NCBI GenBank assembly: GCA_001600615.1
Contig: BCKK01000001.1
Span: 487,641-551,640 of the forward strand
Reading direction: 5' to 3'
Source of the DNA: Dioszegia crocea
Lineage: Eukaryota > Basidiomycota > Tremellomycetes > Tremellales > Bulleribasidiaceae
Length of the DNA: 64,000 bases
The position numbers were made by a program, and so were the translations under genes. The notes under the pieces were generated by a model, which was not told where the DNA came from, made no database searches, and saw nothing but the letters and a program-made list of their open reading frames with translations. This document shows positions 57,549 through 64,000 of this stretch, one piece after another; position 1 is the first letter of the stretch, and each line of letters opens with the position of its first letter.

Positions 57549-60500
57549 ATGAACAACCACGACCAAAGTTCCGACCTCACGTCCCCCCGGGCCCTCCTCT
57601 TTGGCGCACACAGGCCATCTTCCAACCCCCGCCTGCACACACTCGCCAAGCCCTACGCCCGACCAGCTTCTTATAACGGTCCACTCCCCGGTCCTTCTAC
57701 CTTCGGCCACGGTCAAAACGGGAATGGCTCTCCACCCAAGTCACCCACTAGGCAACTCCCTTCCACCAGAGCAGCGATTCCCAAGTCGTTCTCTTCGTCA
57801 AATTTGAATCTCGGCCAGATGACCCGGTCGGGGTCAGAACCGAGCCTCTTTTCGGGCATCCGGAGTATGCTCTCCCGTCCTCTCGCATGGCTCGCTACGC
57901 CATCACGGAGCCAGCTCGGGACGGAGAGGACGCAAGGGAAGAAGAGGGATGGTGCATGGGACGAAGAGGAGCCAGGGACACCGACGAATGAGGATAGAGG
58001 TTTGAAGCGGGCAAGAAGGAGATCACCGACGCCACCCCATATGGGCGAGTACGCTCCGGATCAACATCAGATCACTGGCAGAGCTATCACTGCGATCATG
58101 CTTCCTCCTCTTCCGCCAGATGTCCAACTTCGGCCAAGAAGCAAACAATCCGCCTCGGCTATTCCTCCAAATTTCTCTCGCCCACTCAAATCTTCCCAAT
58201 CCATGCCATATCTCGATCCCCCTACAGCAATGCTTTCGCCAGTGAAGAAACGCAATGTTTTGACTCGGTCAAAACGGGTTGATCTTGCCGCGGAGGATGA
58301 GGAGGATAGGATGGAGCAGGATGAACAGGAGAGGGAGAAATGGAGCCCGTGGAAGGGGACTCATTCGGGTCGGACGAGGGCTTCCTTGACGCCTGCGAGA
58401 TATACCCCAATCAGGAACTTGGAGAGCAGAGAAGTGAGTCAGCTGTGTCCGTATGATAGTTTTCATAGGACTTGAGCTCATATAAGAAGGTCGGCTTTCC
58501 CGGATCATCTCCCTTCAGAGTCCCCCAATCTCCCTCGGCTCCCCGACAAACTTCAGGCCTCGCTCGTTCAGCTACTACCTCTCGGTTACGCCGAGATTCG
58601 ACTGCCGCTTCAGATGTCAGCATGGGTCGAGAGTCGGAACGTGGCGGTAGCAGGGCGATGGATATGAACGGGCACGAAGATGTAAAGAGTCTCAGCGGAG
58701 CACAGCGGGAGAGTAGCGCTCTGGTAAGTACAGCTAGATTTCGACGCGTATTGGAGCTGATCGTCAGGATTGGTACATGAAGGATAAATGGTCGGGCGGT
58801 GGATCACCCTCCGCCCGTACCGCTTCCGTCAGGCTGGGATCGGTCGGGCCGTCCAGCAGCATGCCATCGATCCGCAAAGGACAATTCGTCTGGGATTCTG
58901 CCAAGGGCTTTGTGAGAGAAAATGACCTCAAAGCCGGTACGTTAGCTATATTCCAGCATGTAGCTTCTCATGCTGAAGGTAGCAGAAGCACCTCAACCGG
59001 TACATCAGAATGACGCCGAACGGATCTTGTTCGCTCTCGAGTCAATGCGCAAGACTCCCCTCACGGACGCCCGGACTTCCTCCTCATCCTCCATCCCACC
59101 TGATCTCATCGGATCATCTTCCCGCTCGATCCGGCAGGCGATAAATGTACCCCTCGCTACTGCTCAAGCTGGAGATAGTGCGCGTCAACGACGAGAGAAG
59201 GAGAGATTGGGCGATGATTATAATGTCATGATTAGTCCATATGGACGTCGGAAGGCTGCCGAGCGGGACCAGAGGGATCAGAGAATAGAGCGTTCGCGCA
59301 GTGACGTAGATGCGGGTGAGTGAATCTCGTCCAGGAAAGCTGCCTTAGCTGACATATAGAATACCGACCTACGCATAGCCATAGTCCAAGCCGGTCCATC
59401 GGATCGCATAGCGAAGCTTCATCTAGAGCTTCCGAGGATATGCGATCGGAAGTCAGCGTCACTCCTTCCCCTGCTCCAACACCCCGTCGATCCGCCCGGA
59501 ATAAGAGGAAGGAGGATACGGTCGAGGAAGCCACTCCCCGAGCTCAGAAGGGTCGGAGTAAAAAGGCTGCACCGGAACCAAGCACAACTGGCGAAACTCC
59601 TCGGCGACGCACGACCCGCCGAGGCACAGCGGACAAGGCAAACTCTCCACCCCCACCGGCCAAAGACCAAGCTCCACCTCCCCCAGTACCTACCATCACC
59701 GAGACGGCACCCTCGCCCAGCCAGTCCAAGGCATCCTCATCGACTTATCAGATCCGGGATGATTCTGGACCGCGGGAAAAGTCTAGTCTTCGGGCGAAAT
59801 CGGATATCACCAAGAGGACGCATGTGTCTGCTGCAGGTTCACGGGCTGTAAGTCCGAGCAGTGGAAGATATTCCGCTCGGGAAGAGGATCTGCCACCAAT
59901 GGAAGAGCTTGAATCGACCATGATCCAATTACCTAGCTTCTCCGGGTTCTCGGGCATTAGCTTCGAGGGACTCACCCCTGCTGTCACAGCGCCTGTCCCA
60001 TCAACCCCGGTCCAGCCTGCCTCTCCATCGACACAGGCGACGCCCATATCACTGGCAGTACCCTCTGGTCGACCTGGTCCCCTCTCCCGCCTCAATTCCA
60101 GTCGGCCCAGAGCTTCTTCCCCTCTGGCGTCAGGCTCAATTGTTGCCGAGCCGGAATCACCACCAGAATCAGGTATCGCTCCTCCCCCTCCCCCTCCTAC
60201 TTCCAAACCGGACAACTCGGGCTTTTTCTCCCTTGGTGCCGCTCCATCCTCTACGTCAACCAATCCTCCTCCACTCTTCTCAAATATCGCCAACGATATG
60301 CGCGCCGATGCACCCAAGAAATCCGCATCATTTGGTCTTGGAAAGCCCTCAGCACCACCCTCGGCGAACGGAAGCGGTAGCAATAGCGGCGCTGGCGTTC
60401 CCGATTTCTTCGGGAAGAAGACTACACCTGCCGCTAATCTCGCACCACCTCCGTCTTCAGGCTTTAGCTTCGGCCTCACTCCTCCGGCTCCGGTAGGGAA

Positions 60501-61983
60501 GGAAGGAGCTGCATCGGCAGCTCCACCTGCACCTACGAGCTTCAGCTTCGCCACGAAGCCGGCGGAGAAAGCGGACGGAGCGGCGGGCTCGAGTATGTTT
60601 GGCGGAACTTCAGCCCTCGTACCCCCTGCTCCCCCATCCGCACCCACCTTCTCCTTTGCGCAACCATCTGCAAAGCCCGCCGAGGCAGCGGCGCCTAAGA
60701 CTTCGCAATTCTCGGTAAGTTGTTCCCGACTCGGTTCAGCAATTGACGCTGACAAGCAGTTTATGGCTCCTGCAAAGGCGGCCGAAGCAACTCCGCCGAC
60801 CGCCCCTGCTCCCGCCCCATCATCCGCCCCATTGACATTTGGCGCATCCCCATCCGTCACACCTGCTGATACCCCCTCCATCTCCTCATCCGCTGCTGGT
60901 GGTTTCAACTTTGGGTTGACTGCGCCTAAGCCGGCTGAACCCGCGGCCGCATCGAGTATGTTCGGCGGGACCACCCCCGCATCCGACGCATCGAAGTCCC
61001 CTCCTCCACCCTCCAACCCTTTTGGTGGTTTCTTCGGAAAACCCGCCGAGTCTGCTGCCCCGCCCAAAGCTGCTACTCCTGCTGCTGCCACCCCTCCCGC
61101 GAACCCATTCGCTTTCGGGTCCGCTCAGCCACCTACCACTTTCAGCTTTGGAGCCGAGGCCAAGGCGAACGGTACAGGCTCCCAGGCATCGATTGGAGGG
61201 TTCGGTAAACCTGCCCCCGCTCCTGCTGCCTCCACCACGTCACCATTCTCCTTCGGCGCACCTGCAGCTGCCCCGGCCTCTGCCCCGGCAGCAACCACCA
61301 CCTTTGGTTTTGGTGCACCATCAGCGCCTGCTCCGTCGACTTCCGGGTTTGGCGCTGCTGCCCCCGCTGCACCTCCGACATCAGGGTTCGGCGGTGGGTT
61401 TGGTGGCAGTTTCGGCGCACCTCCCGCTGCCGCTCCTCCCAGCGGTCCTTCTACCCCCTCCACTTTCAGCTTCAGCGCACCCGCTCCCCAGTCTGGTTTC
61501 GGTAGTGGTACACCAACAGCCAACGGATTCGGTGGGCCTGCTGCGGCTGCCCCTTCGACTCCAGGTGGATTCGGAAGTAACACCGGGTTTAACTTTGGGC
61601 AAACATCTACCACGCCCGCTGGCACGCCATCGCAATTCCAATTCGGCGCCTCTAATCCCTCTGCCCCGCCGACACCTGCTGGACCAGCACCAGCATTCGG
61701 TTTTGTTGGTGGAAGTGCCCCGGCTGCCGCGTCGCCTGCCCAAAATTTCCAGTTTGGGGCAGGTGCGGGTTCGTCCGCGTCGCCAGCGCCTGGAGGTGGT
61801 GGCTTCCAGTTCGGTGCACCTAATGCTGGACAGCAGCAGCGGTTTGGCAGTCCCCAACCAGGTCAGCAGGCGCAAGCTCCTGATGCGGGAGGGTTCAGTA
61901 TGGGCTTGGCGGGCGATACGGGACCTCCCGGTAGTCCTGGAAGAAGGCAAATCAAGCCACTCAGGGCGTACAGGAAGAAATGA
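57549..61983 (+). CDS. FG-repeat nucleoporin (Nup1/Nup124/Nup153-like)
   Basis: Exons 57549-58433, 58487-58723, 58768-58936, 58986-59315, 59360-60714, 60760-61983 give 1399 residues. The N-terminal ~600 residues are basic and Ser/Pro-rich, with helix-like IRSMLSRPLAWLATP (possible membrane-binding amphipathic helix) and nuclear-signal-like KRARRRSP. From ~residue 840 the protein becomes an FG domain with more than 25 motifs: FSFG, FGFG, GFG, FNFG, MFGG and FQFG separated by Ala/Pro/Ser spacers. It ends in a basic peptide (GRRQIKPLRAYRKK), as in asymmetric nuclear-basket nucleoporins such as Nup1. Such proteins bind importin beta and form the permeability barrier. Family assignment beyond 'FG nucleoporin' is inference from the basic ends. 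Intron 60715-60759 is frame-neutral. Confidence 0.88.
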
Positions 61984-62316
61984 TCGTTTGTTAGGAGGTT
62001 GAGTGGGGTGGGTCAATATGAGATGCATGAGGAACTAGATCAGGGAGTTCTGCGGCGAAACTCGGTATGGGATTTATAGGTACTTTCCCGAATAGCGGTG
62101 AATCTGGCTAGTTTGTAGGTGGTGTTCGTTTCCATTATATAGTCGTAGATAGCAATCAATATGCATGGAATCACAATGTCGCAATAATAGAATATGGCTC
62201 TCACTTCATTCATCTCCGCGGCTATATTGTTCGCAAATGTTCGTGTAGATCAATCTATCTAATCATGGGAGCAAAGATCAAGTCAAAGTCCAGCTGTCTA
62301 TATACTCTACTGCCAC
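61984..62316. other. Convergent 3' intergenic region, 333 bp
   Basis: A/T-rich relative to its surroundings, between the stop codons of converging genes; should contain both 3' UTRs. Nothing else seen. Confidence 0.4.
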
Positions 62317-63945
62317 CTAGCAAATTTCGTACGCCCTCAAGCTCCGGCTGTTCGCCAACGACCTATACTCTCTCGACTGTGTTTCACTCCGTCCTGATGT
62401 GCCTACCGCCGGCTGCCATACTATCTTCACATTCCCCTCCATCTCTGGGCTGTTAAGTAGCACTGTCTTACTCGTCCCCATATCCACCTTGAGGCTCAAC
62501 TGGGTCATCTCCGCCCCGAGTCGCTCAGCCTGTGCTCCGCGCTGATCGGCCGAGATAGGTGGTAGCTCCGATCCCGCAATGCCCAGACCCTTCATCTGGA
62601 CATCATGAGTTGGAGCCCTGGCAAGTGGGGACCGAGCACGTAGGGAGCGGAGACCGCTACCGAAGGCTGAAGGAGAGACCGTGTCGCAGGCTGCAGGCGC
62701 AGTAGATGGTCGTCCACGTCTCGGACGGCCTGATATGCGTGCAGGAAGAGTCTCGGCGCGGACGGCGACATCGACGTCGAGTGGAGGGGAAGTGGCAGGG
62801 AGTGAGTGGGATGCGGATGCTCGTCGGAGTTCTGGAGCGGGGAATACCATGGGATATCGAAAAGGAGGTGCCTCGAGTGATGCGGCGGGCGCGACGCGGG
62901 CGAGGGTGTGTGTAGCTGAGGGGTGGATCCAGACTGAGAGGGAGACGAGGGAGGTGTTGGAGTGGTAGTCTGGGAAATAGTGAGATACGGGGAGAGCATC
63001 ATTGGAGATTGCCGTAGGGACTTCTGCTGTGGGAGGGTATGGCCATGGCATCTGTCCCGACTTCAGACCGCCCCGCTGCTCAATCACAACCATCTCTTCC
63101 TCTGACATCTCCACGCGCCACAGGATGACTTTGTCGAGCTTGTCAACTGCGCGGCTGTCGGCGCGGAGTAGGGCAGATTTGAGGTCGGCGATACTGTCCG
63201 ATGGGAGGATGTCGACGGGTGTGGGCAGGCGGCGTTGTAGCCGAGAGGAAGAGCTCGAAGATGGGGAGGAAGTGGAAGTGGAGGGACCGCCAGTAGGTGC
63301 GGCAAAGTGTGCAAGGAGGGTAAGGGGGCGGGTAGTGGAGGAGGAAGCATGTGAGGAAGGAGCCGGTCGGGCGATGATAGAGATGATGTCCGAGTTGGCA
63401 AGTGGGGAAGGCCACCAGTCTTTCACCCTTAGGGAAGCTGGTAGCTGAGTCTGCCATCCTGCGGGACCTAGGCTGCGACGGAGCTGCTGCGGGTCGTCGA
63501 GGGAGTAAGAAGGGAAATGGCTAATGAGGTCGATAGAGTCCTTGTACCGCCGTGCGTACTCGGCAGCTTGGTCGAATGCGTCAGAGGGTATTGCGACCTG
63601 TAGGATTAGCGAAAGTCTGTGAATGTATATAGTTGGACTGACCTTGAACAATCCCAGAGCTACATCACCAATCCTGGCGCAGATGGCCCGCCTGACGGCC
63701 TCCACATCCTCCTCCGGGTCCACTTCTATCCAAACTAGCTCGTCTGGAGCTCCGGTGATGTGGGCGGAGTGGAGGGCGACGCGTAGTTGAAGAGAAGGGT
63801 GTGCGGGCTCGGCGCGGAAGGTAGGAGTGGGAGGCAGACGGGGAGACGCGTGGTCGCGAGGTGTGCGCTGAGAGGCAGGTGGGGAGGAAGGAGCGCCCGA
63901 CGTCAGGGGCTGAGCGGACTTCTTTTTGATGCTGAAGAAGCCCAT
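62317..63945 (-). CDS. Unrecognised Ser/Pro-rich protein
   Basis: Exons (minus) 63945-63643 and 63597-62317 give 527 residues; the intron has gtcagt, CTAAT and cag, and could be retained in frame (45 nt). The N-terminus is basic (MGFFSIKKK). Residues ~50-160 look folded (LQLRVALHSAHITG, VWIEVDPEEDVEAVRRAICARIGDVALGLFKVAIP, QAAEYARRYKDSIDLISHFPSYS, PQQLRRSLGPAGWQTQLPASL), with the feel of a ubiquitin-like or DIX/PB1-type module, though this is only a guess. A second folded stretch (VDILPSDSIADLKSALLRADS … KVILWRVEM) has a similar order of strands. The rest is disordered. Function unknown. Confidence 0.7.
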   Translation of the reverse strand: MGFFSIKKKSAQPLTSGAPSSPPASQRTPRDHASPRLPPTPTFRAEPAHPSLQLRVALHSAHITGAPDELVWIEVDPEEDVEAVRRAICARIGDVALGLFKVSPTIYIHRLSLILQVAIPSDAFDQAAEYARRYKDSIDLISHFPSYSLDDPQQLRRSLGPAGWQTQLPASLRVKDWWPSPLANSDIISIIARPAPSSHASSSTTRPLTLLAHFAAPTGGPSTSTSSPSSSSSSRLQRRLPTPVDILPSDSIADLKSALLRADSRAVDKLDKVILWRVEMSEEEMVVIEQRGGLKSGQMPWPYPPTAEVPTAISNDALPVSHYFPDYHSNTSLVSLSVWIHPSATHTLARVAPAASLEAPPFRYPMVFPAPELRRASASHSLPATSPPLDVDVAVRAETLPARISGRPRRGRPSTAPAACDTVSPSAFGSGLRSLRARSPLARAPTHDVQMKGLGIAGSELPPISADQRGAQAERLGAEMTQLSLKVDMGTSKTVLLNSPEMEGNVKIVWQPAVGTSGRSETQSREYRSLANSRSLRAYEIC

Positions 63946-64000
63946 GTCGATCGTGGAGTGGAGATGGAGGGAATGAGGGAATGAGAGGGTGAGAGGAGTG
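63946..64000 (-). promoter_or_regulatory. Start of the upstream region of the last gene
   Basis: On the minus strand this is a CT-rich leader directly before the start codon; it runs off the window. Confidence 0.35.

Noticed and set aside
59748..61091. 447-codon antisense open frame opposite the FG nucleoporin
   Set aside because: It mirrors the Ala/Pro/Gly-rich codons of the real gene, has low-complexity composition and no splice or promoter support; GC-rich repeats often give such antisense frames.

Overview
The window is nuclear DNA of a basidiomycete fungus. The evidence is dense protein-coding genes on both strands, most of them split by many 33-120 bp GT-AG introns carrying a CTGAC/CTGAT/CTAAC branch site just before the acceptor, pyrimidine-rich leaders, and single-copy fungal housekeeping genes. 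The intron style and gene families resemble Tremellomycetes (Cryptococcus relatives); that placement is inference. No rRNA, tRNA, CRISPR array, transposon or biosynthetic cluster was recognised. Gene models were built by hand; for every multi-exon model the exon lengths add up to a whole number of codons.

Left part (1-18.4 kb): the 3' part of a very large PH-domain, proline-rich scaffold protein; RSA3 (ribosome assembly); a small single-pass membrane protein; RIB7 (riboflavin synthesis) with an unusual AT-hook-bearing N-terminal extension; then SOF1 (18S rRNA processing WD40 protein) and SSL2/XPB (TFIIH helicase), transcribed divergently from a 246 bp intergenic region.

Middle (18.4-39.5 kb): a GPI-anchored secreted glycoprotein, a small coiled-coil protein, CAF120 (CCR4-NOT associated, PH domain), an MDR-family NAD(P)H oxidoreductase, a GT31-like type II membrane glycosyltransferase, two paralogous F-box/LRR genes flanking an endonuclease III-like DNA glycosylase on the opposite strand, and the tandem-bromodomain RSC4-like chromatin remodeler subunit.

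Right part (39.5-64 kb): a sparse 2.7 kb stretch with two very short genes behind TATA boxes and a 176 bp hexanucleotide repeat; a dienelactone hydrolase with a 9 nt microexon; PAT1 (mRNA decapping activator); a single-pass membrane protein; a WW-MyTH4-RhoGAP protein; a 1.6 kb gene-poor interval; an unrecognised nuclear-looking protein; an FG nucleoporin; and an unrecognised serine/proline-rich protein.

Functionally the window is mostly core gene expression machinery (ribosome assembly, TFIIH, RSC, CCR4-NOT, Pat1, nuclear pore) with some cell-surface genes between. The most unusual items are the RIB7 extension, extreme exon structures (a start-codon-only exon, 5 nt and 9 nt exons), the F-box pair around a glycosylase, and the short TATA-driven loci at 40.3-41.6 kb. 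I did not find a convincing new multi-gene system.
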